Assembly: GCF_013409255.1 (NCBI RefSeq)
Contig: NZ_JACCAS010000001.1
Location: forward strand, 1,736,001-1,800,000
Source: Paraburkholderia bryophila
GTDB lineage: Bacteria; Pseudomonadota; Gammaproteobacteria; Burkholderiales; Burkholderiaceae
DNA length: 64,000 nt
Reading direction: 5' to 3'
Part shown: positions 1-9,572 of the stretch, one piece after another
Position numbering within the stretch: position 1 is the first letter of the stretch
Layout: every line of letters starts with the position of its first letter
Program-made: the position numbers and the translations under genes
The notes under the pieces: model-generated
What the model was told of the DNA's origin: nothing
Database searches by the model: none
The model's input: only the letters and a program-made list of their open reading frames with translations

Positions 1-987
1 GTCTTCGGCGAGCAGCTTCACGCCCTTCGGCTGCAGATTGTGCATTTCGACGAAGCTCTTCACCGCCTGGAACAGACCGTCGCGCAAACCGGATTCGTGC
101 GTGCCGCCCGCGGGCGTCGGAATCAGGTTCACGTACGACTCGCGCATCAGCGTGCCTTCTTCGCTCCACGCGACGACCCACGACGCGCCCTCGCCTTCCG
201 CGAAGGTCTCTTCGCTCGTGCGCGAGTTGTCGACGAAACGCTCGCCCTCGAACAGCGGGATCAGCAGATCGCTGCCGTTCATGCCTTCGAGCAGATAGCC
301 GCGCAGACCGTCTTCGTATTTCCAGGTTTGCTGTTCGCCGGTTTTCTCGTTGATCAGCGTGACTTCGACGCCCGGCAGCAGCACCGCTTTCGAGCGCAAC
401 AGACGTTGCAGTTCGCCGAGCGGCAGGTTCGGTGAGTCGAAGTATTTCGGATTGGCCCACGCGGTGACGCGCGTGCCGGACTTCTTGTCGCCCTTCACGG
501 CGGAACGCACTTCGAGCTCTTTGGCGACGTCGCCATTGGCGAAGCTCAGATCGGCGACCTTGCCGTCGCGCCACACGGTGACGTCGAGGCGGTTGGACAG
601 CGCATTGGTGACCGACACGCCGACGCCGTGCAGGCCGCCCGAGAACGTGTACGCGCCGCCGGCGGCTTTGTCGAACTTGCCGCCCGCGTGCAGGCGCGTG
701 AAGACGATTTCGACGACCGGCACGCCTTCTTCCGGATGCAGGCCGAATGGAATGCCACGGCCGTCGTCTTCCACCGAGACCGAGTGGTCCGCGTGCAGCG
801 TGACGGTGATTTGCCGGCCGTGGCCGCCGAGGGCCTCGTCCGACGCGTTGTCGATGACTTCCTGAATGATGTGCAGCGGATTTTCGGTGCGGGTGTACAT
901 CCCGGGCCGTTGCTTGACCGGCTCGAGGCCCTTCAACACCTTGATCGACGCTTCGCTATACGCGGCGTTTGGCTTTTTCGTAGACAT
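1..987 (-). CDS. parE: DNA topoisomerase IV subunit B (5' part; C-terminus outside the window)
   Basis: The reverse-strand frame opens with ATG at 985-987 (MSTKKPNAAYSEASIKVLKG) and stays open to base 1, so about 329 residues of the N-terminal half are present. ParE is the ATPase subunit that pairs with ParC to decatenate daughter chromosomes. The GHKL ATP-binding fold is clear: EVIDNASDEA with its magnesium asparagine near residue 47, the DDGRGIP loop, and GGLHGVGVSVTNALS; the transducer region follows. The short N-terminus and the wording of these motifs fit ParE better than GyrB, which is the main alternative. It is the last reverse-strand gene at the left edge; parC would be expected further left but cannot be seen. 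No promoter was assigned; the upstream 300 bases separate it from uup. Confidence 0.85.
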   Translation of the reverse strand, partial: MSTKKPNAAYSEASIKVLKGLEPVKQRPGMYTRTENPLHIIQEVIDNASDEALGGHGRQITVTLHADHSVSVEDDGRGIPFGLHPEEGVPVVEIVFTRLHAGGKFDKAAGGAYTFSGGLHGVGVSVTNALSNRLDVTVWRDGKVADLSFANGDVAKELEVRSAVKGDKKSGTRVTAWANPKYFDSPNLPLGELQRLLRSKAVLLPGVEVTLINEKTGEQQTWKYEDGLRGYLLEGMNGSDLLIPLFEGERFVDNSRTSEETFAEGEGASWVVAWSEEGTLMRESYVNLIPTPAGGTHESGLRDGLFQAVKSFVEMHNLQPKGVKLLAED

Positions 988-1303
988 GGTTGACTCGGGT
1001 GCGGCGGTTCATCGTTGCCCACAGTTCCTGTGGACAGGTCCGTGGACAATGCGTTGACTTTTCAAAAAAAGCGAAACGAAACAACGGGGTTAGGTATCGT
1101 GCCCGCCGTGCGGGCATGCCTATTCGCGAGGTATTTTACTGATTTCGAATCAGGCGGCAATTCACGACATGCCGGATTGGCCATCTGGACAAGGGGCGGT
1201 GTGGACGAAGACCCCGCCTTGATCTCGACGAGCGACGGCCAGCGGGCGCGCCGCGAAGCACAGCGCGCTGTCGCGCTGCGCTCACGGCCGCCGCTTGCGC
1301 GCA
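988..1303. other. Intergenic region between parE and uup
   Basis: About 316 bases without a convincing gene. Open frames here are short shadows. The region presumably carries the parE promoter (parE reads leftward from 987) and the end of the uup transcript (stop at 1304). A run of six or more A residues at 1063-1070 lies upstream of parE. I see no clear hairpin terminator for uup. Confidence 0.5.
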
Positions 1304-3241
<1,938 letters not shown>

Positions 3242-3425
3242 GGAGAATTGGAGAAGACAGCGATGAGTCGGAACTGCCCATTGTACCGGGCGCGCGGGGC
3301 GGTGCCTGTATGGCGGAAGAGATAGGCTGTTTGGCGGGGTTGCGGAACGTGGAACCGCCGGGTGAGCGGCGTGAGCGGCCGGACAGGGCATGGGCGCCGA
3401 GCCGGCCGGCTCGTGCGGCGCGCGA

Positions 3426-3827
3426 TTACTTCACGTGCACCGTGATGGTCTTGCTCAATTCCGGACCGTACGAACGATGCATGCCGTCGCCGAACTGCAG
3501 CGTCAGCGTGTGGTCGCCCGGCGGCAGCGTCAGATCGGTCTCGGTCTGGCCCTTGCCGAAGTGCAGCGACTTGTCGGTCGCAGGAATCACCTCGCCCTTG
3601 GGCAGCGGCTGACCGTCGATCAACAGATGATGATGGCCCGTGCCGTCAGTCATCGTGCCGGCCGGCGCGATCTTCATGCCGTCGACGGCGAACACTACGT
3701 GCACGGGATTGCTGACGGTCGCGCCGTCCGCCGGCTGCACGAACGACACGCTCGCCGCCTGCGCCACGCCCGACACGGCGAGCAATCCAGCCAGTGCCGC
3801 ACCGGCCAACCATTTGTTTTTGAACAT
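3426..3827 (-). CDS. Exported DUF4399 domain protein
   Basis: A 133-residue protein beginning MFKNKWLAGAALAGLLAVSG, a Sec signal peptide with probable cleavage after AQA near residue 24, so the mature protein is periplasmic. The rest is one DUF4399 domain: SFVQPADGATVSNPVHVVF, a GTGHHHLLID motif, and PPGDHTLTLQFGDGMH. These small beta-sandwich proteins have no settled function; the conserved histidines suggest metal binding, which is inference. Start 3827 is preceded by a good ribosome site (CAGGAG, seven bases upstream); the longer open frame to 3941 has no such support. It is transcribed away from the rubredoxin gene and stands alone. Confidence 0.8.
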   Translation of the reverse strand: MFKNKWLAGAALAGLLAVSGVAQAASVSFVQPADGATVSNPVHVVFAVDGMKIAPAGTMTDGTGHHHLLIDGQPLPKGEVIPATDKSLHFGKGQTETDLTLPPGDHTLTLQFGDGMHRSYGPELSKTITVHVK

Positions 3828-4157
3828 CGTTTTTCTCCTGTTGGAAACGAAAATGATGCGCGGGCCGGGTCGTCGAAAACGGCCTGACTGTGTGTGGCCG
3901 ATCGTCGCAACGCGTGCCGGACGCCCGGCGCGGCTGTCCAAACGACAGGCTGCGGATCAGAGCATACACGCTGTGCGTGACGGGATTCGTGGGTCATTCG
4001 CCGGTCTGGTGCGGGTTGTCGTTGGCGCTTTGCGGCGCTGCAGCGTCGGTAGTTTTCGGTCGAATTGACAAATTCCGGTAGTATTGCGGCTCGCCGCCGT
4101 GCCTAAAAAAGGGGCAGACGGGCGGATCATTGCATTGAATAGAGAGAAGAGTACGTC
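3828..4157. promoter_or_regulatory. Divergent intergenic region, DUF4399 gene and rubredoxin gene
   Basis: About 330 bases between two divergent starts, so it should hold both promoters. A TTGACA hexamer lies at 4067-4072 and TAGTAT at 4078-4083, but they are only five bases apart and cannot form one normal sigma-70 promoter. No open frame here is convincing. Confidence 0.35.
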
Positions 4158-4349
4158 GTGAGTGAAGTAATTGAAGTGACTGAATATAAGAGCTGGGTCT
4201 GCCTGATTTGCGGCTGGATCTACAACGAGGAAGAAGGTATTCCTGAAGAAGGCATCGAGCCAGGTACGCGCTTCGCCGCGATTCCGGAAGACTGGCGCTG
4301 CCCGCTTTGTGATGTGGGTAAGGCGGAGTTTGCGGTGGTGGAGTTTTGA
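4158..4349 (+). CDS. rubA: Rubredoxin
   Basis: A 63-residue iron protein. The two CxxC metal knuckles are visible as CLICGWIY (17-24) and CPLCDVGK (50-57), spaced as in rubredoxins, with the conserved aromatic and Pro-Glu-Asp-Trp-Arg-Cys stretch (EDWRCP) between them. The four cysteines bind one iron in a one-electron carrier; partners in related bacteria include alkane hydroxylases and oxidative-stress enzymes, but none is next to it here. Translation starts with GTG at 4158 behind GAGAGAAGAG. The protein carries a ten-residue extension before the usual start of the fold. It is apparently monocistronic. Confidence 0.92.
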   Translation: MSEVIEVTEYKSWVCLICGWIYNEEEGIPEEGIEPGTRFAAIPEDWRCPLCDVGKAEFAVVEF

Positions 4350-4661
4350 GGTTTGCGTGAGTTTGCTCGTTGAGTGAGCTTTGAGTTTTGGCCTGGACAC
4401 GCTGCGATAGTGGCGTGACGGCGCGGTGGTGCTGACGGTCCGGCAGGGGTTGCCCGCTGGGCCGTTTTGCGTTTTGGGGTGGGGTTTGGGCGGGCTGGCG
4501 TGGAAGGTGGACTCGCCCACTCCCTCATTGCCTGGGAAGGCCTTCGGTACGGAACATCACAAACTACAACAGTTCACCCTATCCACCTTGGCAGGATGAT
4601 CATCCTCTGTTGGCCCATGCAACATTCCTCCGACAATTACTAGCAAAGAGGAATACGCGGA
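4350..4661. other. Intergenic region upstream of the effector cassette
   Basis: About 312 bases. The first half is T/G-rich with repeated GTTTG and GAGTTT words directly after the rubredoxin stop; the second half turns AT-richer toward the PAAR gene and ends in the ribosome site AGAGGAA at 4647-4653. No open frame is convincing and I could not assign a promoter. Confidence 0.4.
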
Positions 4662-5198
4662 ATGGGTTTTGCATTTATACGTGAGGGCGACACGACCTCG
4701 CACGGGGGGCGTGTACTCTCCTGCACGCCGAGTAACACGATGTATGGGAAGCCGCTCGCGCTTCTGGGCGACAAGGTGTCGTGCCCGAAATGTGGTGGCG
4801 TGTACCCGATCGTTTCGGCTAAGCAACTGGGCATGACCTTTGGCGGCCGCCCCGTTGCATCCGATGGCGACAAGACCGCTTGCGGAGCCGTACTCATCGC
4901 CACCCAATCCTCTGCCACAGCGACCCCGACCGGGGGTACCGGCGGATCTATCGGCAGCGGCAAAAGTGTTGTTTCACATGCCAACGATGGTCAACAGGAT
5001 GGGCCGCACCGTGGTCGCTTTCAGGTGCTGGACGACATCACGAACCAACCCATCCCGAACCACCCCTACACGCTCACTTCCTCAACGGGACAGACGGTGC
5101 AGGGAACGACAGATACGAACGGCTACACCTCCTGGTTAGAAACTCATGAAGCATCGTCGCTGACTTTCGACCACGCCGGTTCGACGGTTGGCGCGTGA
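4662..5198 (+). CDS. PAAR-domain protein with transthyretin-like extension (T6SS spike/effector part)
   Basis: A 178-residue protein. Residues about 1-90 form a PAAR domain (IREGDTTSHGGRVL, GDKVSCPKCGG, ASDGDKTACGAVLI), the zinc-bound cone that caps the VgrG spike of type VI secretion systems. After a Ser/Gly/Thr linker, residues about 118-170 (GRFQVLDDITNQPIPNHPYT ... GTTDTNGYTSWLET) match the transthyretin-like segment that often joins PAAR to a toxin. It stops at 5198, and the GTG start of the nuclease gene overlaps the stop by four bases (GTGA) in another frame. It therefore looks like the delivery half of an effector whose toxin half is the next gene. No VgrG or T6SS structural gene is in the window. 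Start ATG 4662 has AGAGGAA upstream. Confidence 0.85.
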   Translation: MGFAFIREGDTTSHGGRVLSCTPSNTMYGKPLALLGDKVSCPKCGGVYPIVSAKQLGMTFGGRPVASDGDKTACGAVLIATQSSATATPTGGTGGSIGSGKSVVSHANDGQQDGPHRGRFQVLDDITNQPIPNHPYTLTSSTGQTVQGTTDTNGYTSWLETHEASSLTFDHAGSTVGA

Positions 5199-5908
5199 CG
5201 GGCTATGCAAAAGGATCGGCGACCGGCTCCACTGCACCTAGCGAGGGACAAACCAACACGGCACGTTTGCGCCCAAACTCGATGGACCCGCAGGATCGCC
5301 AGGTGATCTGCTCCGCGATCTGCAAATGCAACGCGACGCCCAGCATCGGCGTCAAGGGTCAAACGCTGAAACAGCAATGTGTGAGCGGCCGGCTGAAAGC
5401 GATGGACACGCTGACTGACCATCAAAGCCCGTACAAGGCGGAGGTCAACTACGACATGAGCCAGGACCCGCCAGCGCCGATCATGGACGGTGGCATCGCC
5501 ACGAAGTCGCACGACTACCTGCCAGGCTGGATCCAGAAGTATTGGCCTGGAGGGCTGGGCGGCTACACTCCCGGCGTGGGCAACATCCGGCGGCCCGACG
5601 TTGTGGTCGTCAAGGATCCCTCGCTGCCGCCGACTCAGGACAACCTGAAAAACGTGGTGGAGATCAAGTTCCCACCGGACACAGTTGATCTCAAACAGCA
5701 GGCTGCATACGAGGAAATCGCCGGTGAACCGAACAAGGTAGTCACCATGGGGCCGTCTGACTGTGGTTGCTCTGATGGGGATGAGCAGTCACAAAGCTCG
5801 ACTTCCTCGTCGGCGGCAACTCAACTCGGCAAGCTGATCAGTCAAGGACTGAATAGCTACAGTCATGGTGGACTACCGCCCCCACCGATACCGCTGCCGC
5901 TGCCATGA
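5195..5908 (+). CDS. VRR-NUC-like nuclease toxin (candidate T6SS effector, TseV-like)
   Basis: A 237-residue frame with a PD-(D/E)xK nuclease signature of the VRR-NUC kind: RRPDVVVVKD followed by NVVEIKFPPD and KQQAAYEEIAG (about residues 128-170). A cysteine-rich stretch (CSAICKCNATPS) precedes it, and a Ser-rich, proline-rich tail ends it. VRR-NUC domains act as structure-specific or DNA-breaking nucleases; TseV-type T6SS effectors use one against rival bacteria, and their immunity proteins carry DUF3396, as does the next gene. The start is GTG at 5195, overlapping the PAAR stop, with no clear ribosome site; translation must be coupled to the PAAR gene, or the two frames are one gene broken by a frameshift. 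Nuclease assignment is from motifs only. Confidence 0.75.
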   Translation: MTGYAKGSATGSTAPSEGQTNTARLRPNSMDPQDRQVICSAICKCNATPSIGVKGQTLKQQCVSGRLKAMDTLTDHQSPYKAEVNYDMSQDPPAPIMDGGIATKSHDYLPGWIQKYWPGGLGGYTPGVGNIRRPDVVVVKDPSLPPTQDNLKNVVEIKFPPDTVDLKQQAAYEEIAGEPNKVVTMGPSDCGCSDGDEQSQSSTSSSAATQLGKLISQGLNSYSHGGLPPPPIPLPLP

Positions 5909-5927
5909 CCACAGAACGGACGAAACA

Positions 5928-7022
5928 ATGAGTAACGAGCTTGAGCAATGGGCGCAGGATCCAACGAAGGCTGGAACCTTGCCTTACGCGGCCTTCGAGC
6001 CCAAGTATGCGCACGAAGGCGTCGGCGCTGCGGTGGTAGTTCGGGCCGCGCTGTATTTCAGGGGTGGCTACACGGCGGACAAACGGGAGTCGCTTTCGTG
6101 GGCGCTGGATGCCCACATCAAGTTGGCCAAACTAGCCTGTGGCGACGACCCAAACCCTCTTCGATGGCTGTGGTTCAACGGCAAGCCCGCGCTCCCGATC
6201 GCGAAGGCTCCCGCTCTGTCCGATCTCGCAACGCGCGTCGGCGATAACGAGGGATTCGACGCAATTTATGTGGGCGGCAAGACCGCACGCGAAGCGTCGT
6301 TCTACCAATTCAAGACGTTTTGCCTTGAACGGTTCCAGGCAGAACTTGGCACGCGAGGTCTGGACGTACTGGAATTCAGTCTGCCCGCCCCGTTTGTGCG
6401 CGCGAATCCGGAACCTTTCGTCAAGTTATTTGAGGAGAGCGCCGCTGTAGTCGACGCGGTTCATGGACACGCTGGTCTGGCGGTGAATCTATCCCCGACG
6501 GGGCGCAACGAAAACGAGAGCAGCGAGTATTTCATCGCGCAGCAGCTCGGCTCCGGCGTTGACGTTGGCGACCCAATCGCAATGAAAGTTCGGAAGCTCA
6601 CCGATCGCATAAAGACCGTCGACTGGCTCACCTTGATCGACGACGGAATGCTGCATCGCGTGGGACACATCCCCGCGCTTCAATCGGAACTGCCCAAGGC
6701 CTGGTTCAGCCTGCAGCCGTGCAGCCAGGGTGCGCTGATCCGTGCGGGTGTTGTTCCGCAGGCTGGCGGCCCGCAAGAGGATGGGCAACCGGGCACACCG
6801 CCGCCAGCGTATGTTGTACTCAACGCAGCGCTGCGCAATGTCGTCGCGGAGAGCTTAGGCAGTCTGCAACGCGGCACCGTCAGCGGCGACGCGCCCGTGC
6901 ACAACACAACGCCGAGCAGCGATGCGTGGCTTCGTCGTTTCGACGTGTCACCGGATGAGCTATTGCGCGCGAAGGCAGCCGTACTGGACACGACGAAGTT
7001 GCCGGGTTCAGGTGAAGCCTAA
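5928..7022 (+). CDS. DUF3396 (type VI immunity family) protein
   Basis: A 364-residue cytosolic-looking protein without signal peptide or membrane segment. The central and C-terminal parts show DUF3396 features: GHAGLAVNLSP, GLDVxxP-type segment (SGVDVGDPIAMKV), KTVDWLTLIDDGMLHRVG and a GALIRAGVVPQAGGPQEDG stretch. DUF3396 proteins are known as immunity partners of VRR-NUC T6SS effectors, and this gene starts 19 bases after the nuclease stop, so it most likely protects the producer from that toxin. Start ATG 5928 is preferred over upstream in-frame codons, which lie within the toxin gene. The cassette ends here; the next 440 bases hold no convincing gene. Confidence 0.8.
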   Translation: MSNELEQWAQDPTKAGTLPYAAFEPKYAHEGVGAAVVVRAALYFRGGYTADKRESLSWALDAHIKLAKLACGDDPNPLRWLWFNGKPALPIAKAPALSDLATRVGDNEGFDAIYVGGKTAREASFYQFKTFCLERFQAELGTRGLDVLEFSLPAPFVRANPEPFVKLFEESAAVVDAVHGHAGLAVNLSPTGRNENESSEYFIAQQLGSGVDVGDPIAMKVRKLTDRIKTVDWLTLIDDGMLHRVGHIPALQSELPKAWFSLQPCSQGALIRAGVVPQAGGPQEDGQPGTPPPAYVVLNAALRNVVAESLGSLQRGTVSGDAPVHNTTPSSDAWLRRFDVSPDELLRAKAAVLDTTKLPGSGEA

Positions 7023-7462
7023 GGCATAGCAACCGCTGCAGACGACGCAGCGGCGACACGGGAATCACGCCGTATGGACGACGGCATCGGTTCGAAAAAT
7101 CATGCGAATATTTTCTCGATCGCATCCGGTGCCGGGCGTCGCTCAAGCCTGCGCCGCACCTTTCGTTTTGAACGTTTTTGCTATACTCTGCCCTCGCTTA
7201 TGTACTTGAGCACGCTGGCGACTGCCGACCAAGGGATAGAACCATGGTCTTTTCCGCTCAGAAGCTGTAGCAGTGCCAGATCGCCTTCGAGCGCTACAAG
7301 ATCGACTCGTAGCAAAAGCGTAGCAAAGAGGGCGACAAGCCAAGATTCACAAGCTGTCACGGCGCTTCATTTAGGAAGAAGCAGAAATGCCGGAAACGCC
7401 ACAGGGATAAGACCCAAGCCAATTTCAACAAGGCTCGCGTCATCCCGTTGCAAGTTATCCAT
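7023..7462 (+). other. Intergenic/leader region before tRNA-Arg
   Basis: About 440 bases between the immunity gene and the tRNA. A strong extended -10 (TGCTATACT, 7179-7187) points toward the tRNA, about 275 bases upstream of it. Between them an ATG at 7243 opens a frame (MVFSAQKL) interrupted by two in-frame TAG codons within the first 25 codons, then continuing basic; it may be a gene remnant or chance. A 132-codon frame at 7074-7472 runs into the tRNA and is not accepted. Confidence 0.4.
7179..7187 (+). promoter_or_regulatory. Extended -10 promoter element
   Basis: TGCTATACT is a near-consensus extended -10 (TGnTATAAT). No good -35 hexamer lies 16-18 bases upstream (the candidates are CTTTCG or CCTTTC), as allowed for extended -10 promoters. 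Transcription would start near 7194 and could read through to tRNA-Arg at 7463. Confidence 0.45.
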
Positions 7463-7537
7463 CTCCCTGTAGTTCAATGGATAGAACAAGTGCCTCCTAA
7501 GCGCTAGATACAGGTTCGATTCCTGTCAGGGGGACCA
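7463..7537 (+). tRNA. tRNA-Arg (anticodon CCT)
   Basis: A complete cloverleaf of 75 bases including encoded CCA. The acceptor stem pairs CTCCCTG (7463-7469) with CAGGGGG (7527-7533), including one G-T pair. The D stem GTTC/GAAC, anticodon stem AGTGC/GCGCT with loop CTCCTAA (anticodon CCT, reading AGG), and T stem ACAGG/CCTGT around TTCGATT are all present. A rho-independent terminator follows 38 bases downstream, so it appears to be a single-tRNA transcript. Confidence 0.93.
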
Positions 7538-7574
7538 ACTAGCGTCCCAGCGTCACCCAAGTTTGCCTAAGAGA

Positions 7575-7605
7575 GCCCCGCATGCCTTGCGCTGCGGGGC
7601 TTTTT
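7575..7605 (+). terminator. Rho-independent terminator after tRNA-Arg
   Basis: An eight-base-pair stem GCCCCGCA (7575-7582) with TGCGGGGC (7593-7600), a ten-base loop, and a run of five T at 7601-7605. Confidence 0.88.
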
Positions 7606-7820
7606 GTTGCCACTATTGCCAACATACAGTTGCCCAACCCAAGCAAGACGCTCCGGGTGGTACTGCTAGTCACATCACCGAACCCCCCCCAAAAAAACGC
7701 TCCCGCATCGACCCCACTATCAGAAAAACAGCAAAATGTCCAAATCCCGCAGGTTCAAGCGTCATTGTCCAGGCGGCGCAAATTGCCCGCCGACAACCCA
7801 ACCCATGACGGAGATTCAAG

Positions 7821-8174
7821 ATGCAATACATGTTGATGCTCTATGCGAATGAAGGCGGCTGGAACAGCCTGACGAAGACCGAGCAGGAACAGGGCGTGGC
7901 GGCCTACGCCGCATACACGGAGGCATTGAAAAAGGCAGGCGCACTCGTGGCCGGCGGCCGTCTGCAGCCAACCGCGACAGCAACAACCGTCCGTATCTCA
8001 GACGGCAAGTCGCAGGTGCTCGACGGACCCTACGTGGAGTCAAAAGAGCAACTGGGGGGCTACTACCTCATCGACGTGCCCAATCTCGATGCCGCCCTCT
8101 CGTGGGCATCACGCTGCCCGACCGCGAGTCACGGTGTGGTCGAGGTGCGGCCGCTTTGGCACGCTGCAGGCTGA
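7821..8174 (+). CDS. DGPF/YCII-domain protein
   Basis: A 117-residue single-domain protein of the YCII-related (DGPF) family: MQYMLMLYANEGGW at the start, LVAGGRLQP, then the hallmark DGPYVESKEQLGGYY, ending in VVEVRPLW. The family has a ferredoxin-like fold; its biochemical role is unsettled. Genes for DGPF proteins are typically next to ECF42 sigma factors and are transcribed by them, and an ECF42-like gene follows 39 bases downstream here. Start ATG 7821 has GGAG in the upstream CATGACGGAGATTCAAG. The region 7538-7820 upstream holds the tRNA terminator and a homopolymer C8A7 stretch near 7685-7699 but no gene. Confidence 0.85.
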   Translation: MQYMLMLYANEGGWNSLTKTEQEQGVAAYAAYTEALKKAGALVAGGRLQPTATATTVRISDGKSQVLDGPYVESKEQLGGYYLIDVPNLDAALSWASRCPTASHGVVEVRPLWHAAG

Positions 8175-8213
8175 GCCGAGCAATGACCCGCGTCTCAGGC
8201 AAGGCATGAACGC

Positions 8214-9464
8214 ATGAACTTGCCCAACGACGCCATGAACGCGCGCGACACCGCAGACGCTGTCGCGCGCCGCAGCTTCGGCAAGCTCGTAGCCTTTCTC
8301 GCGGCACGTACGCGGGATGTGGCGGCAGCCGAAGATGCGCTATCGGAGGCATTCACCTCGGCGCTGGCCACGTGGCCGCACAACGGTTGTCCGTCGAACC
8401 CGGAAGCGTGGCTTCTCACCGTCGCGCGCCGCAAGATGATCGACCTCGCCAGGCGCCGCCGCACCGGCGAGGCGGCGGCCGTGCAATTGCTGCTCCTCGG
8501 ACCGGAGTTCGACGACGGCGCGACGGACGCCGGCATCCCCGACGATCGTCTCCCACTGATGTTCGCCTGCACGCATCCGGCGATCGAAGCGGCCATCCGC
8601 GCACCGCTGATGCTGCAAGTGGTCCTCGGGCTCGACGCAAAGATGATCGCATCGGCGTTTCTCATGTCGCCGGCCGCCATGGGCAAGCGTCTCGTGCGAG
8701 CCAAAAACAAGATCCGCGAAGCCGGCATTGCGTTCAGCATCCCCGAGCGCGAGGAACTTGCCGGCCGGCTCGACGCTGTGCTCGACGCCATCTATGCCGC
8801 CTTTACGGAGGGCTGGACGGATCCGGGCGGCACCGATGTCGCGCGCCGCGACCTCACCGACGAAGCACTGTTTCTGGCCAGACTTGTGGCCGACCTGCTG
8901 CCGCGGGAACCGGAAACGCTAGGCCTGCTCGCCTGCATGCTGCATGCGCAGGCAAGGCGTCGCGCGCGACGCGGCGATGACGGCGAATACGTGCCGCTTG
9001 CCGAGCAGGACCCGGCGCTGTGGGACTGGCCGTTGATCGACGAGGCCGAAGCGCTGCTACGCCACGCAAGCGCGCTGGGTTCGATCGGGCGTTACCAGCT
9101 CGAAGGGGCGTTGCAGTCGGCGCATGTTCATCGGCGCCGTACCGGGCACGCCGACTGGGCCGCGGTGGTCCAGCTTTACGAGGCGCTCGCGCGGCTCACC
9201 GGCTCCCCGGTGGTCGCGATCAACCGGGCGCTCGCCGTCGCGGAGCTGCAGGGCGCGGACGCGGGCCTTATCGCGATGCAACAGGTAGCCGCCGACGCAC
9301 GGCTCGCGCAATATCAACCGTACTGGGCGGCGCGCGCGGAACTGCTCGCGCGGACCGGCGCGCATCGCGAAGCGCGCGATGCCTACGACATGGCGATCGG
9401 CCTCGAACGCGATCCGGCGGTCCGCCGCTTCCTGCAGCGGCGCCAGGCCGGATTGGCCAACTGA
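8214..9464 (+). CDS. ECF42-type RNA polymerase sigma factor with C-terminal extension
   Basis: A 416-residue protein, over twice the length of a plain ECF sigma factor. Sigma region 2 is near residues 15-80 (VAAAEDALSEAFTSAL, PEAWLLTVARRKMIDLARR) and region 4 near 120-170, ending in AAMGKRLVRAKNKIREAG. Residues about 185-410 are a helical TPR-like extension (ALFLARLVADLLPREPETLGLLACMLHA) typical of the ECF42 group, where it controls activity in place of a separate anti-sigma factor. It follows the DGPF gene closely and the pair is probably co-transcribed and self-regulated. An upstream ATG at 8206 meets a stop after three codons, so 8214 is the first usable start. No anti-sigma gene is adjacent. 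Confidence 0.86.
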   Translation: MNLPNDAMNARDTADAVARRSFGKLVAFLAARTRDVAAAEDALSEAFTSALATWPHNGCPSNPEAWLLTVARRKMIDLARRRRTGEAAAVQLLLLGPEFDDGATDAGIPDDRLPLMFACTHPAIEAAIRAPLMLQVVLGLDAKMIASAFLMSPAAMGKRLVRAKNKIREAGIAFSIPEREELAGRLDAVLDAIYAAFTEGWTDPGGTDVARRDLTDEALFLARLVADLLPREPETLGLLACMLHAQARRRARRGDDGEYVPLAEQDPALWDWPLIDEAEALLRHASALGSIGRYQLEGALQSAHVHRRRTGHADWAAVVQLYEALARLTGSPVVAINRALAVAELQGADAGLIAMQQVAADARLAQYQPYWAARAELLARTGAHREARDAYDMAIGLERDPAVRRFLQRRQAGLAN

Positions 9465-9572
9465 TCTGCTGTCGGCCGATGCGCCGCATACGTCCCGTTA
9501 CCCCAAGGGCAACCGCGCTCAGTTCACTAACGTGATCGAACGTCCCGGCGACGAGCGCCGCATGCCTGTCCC

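Noticed and set aside
4060..4090. A TTGACA/TAGTAT promoter for the rubredoxin gene
   Set aside because: The hexamers are only five bases apart, far less than the 16-18 needed.
7074..7472. A 132-codon frame before tRNA-Arg
   Set aside because: It runs into the tRNA, has serine/arginine-rich random composition and no ribosome site.
7463..7537. tRNA-Arg as an integration site for the effector cassette
   Set aside because: The cassette lies on the 5' side of the tRNA and no repeated tRNA 3' end or integrase is present.
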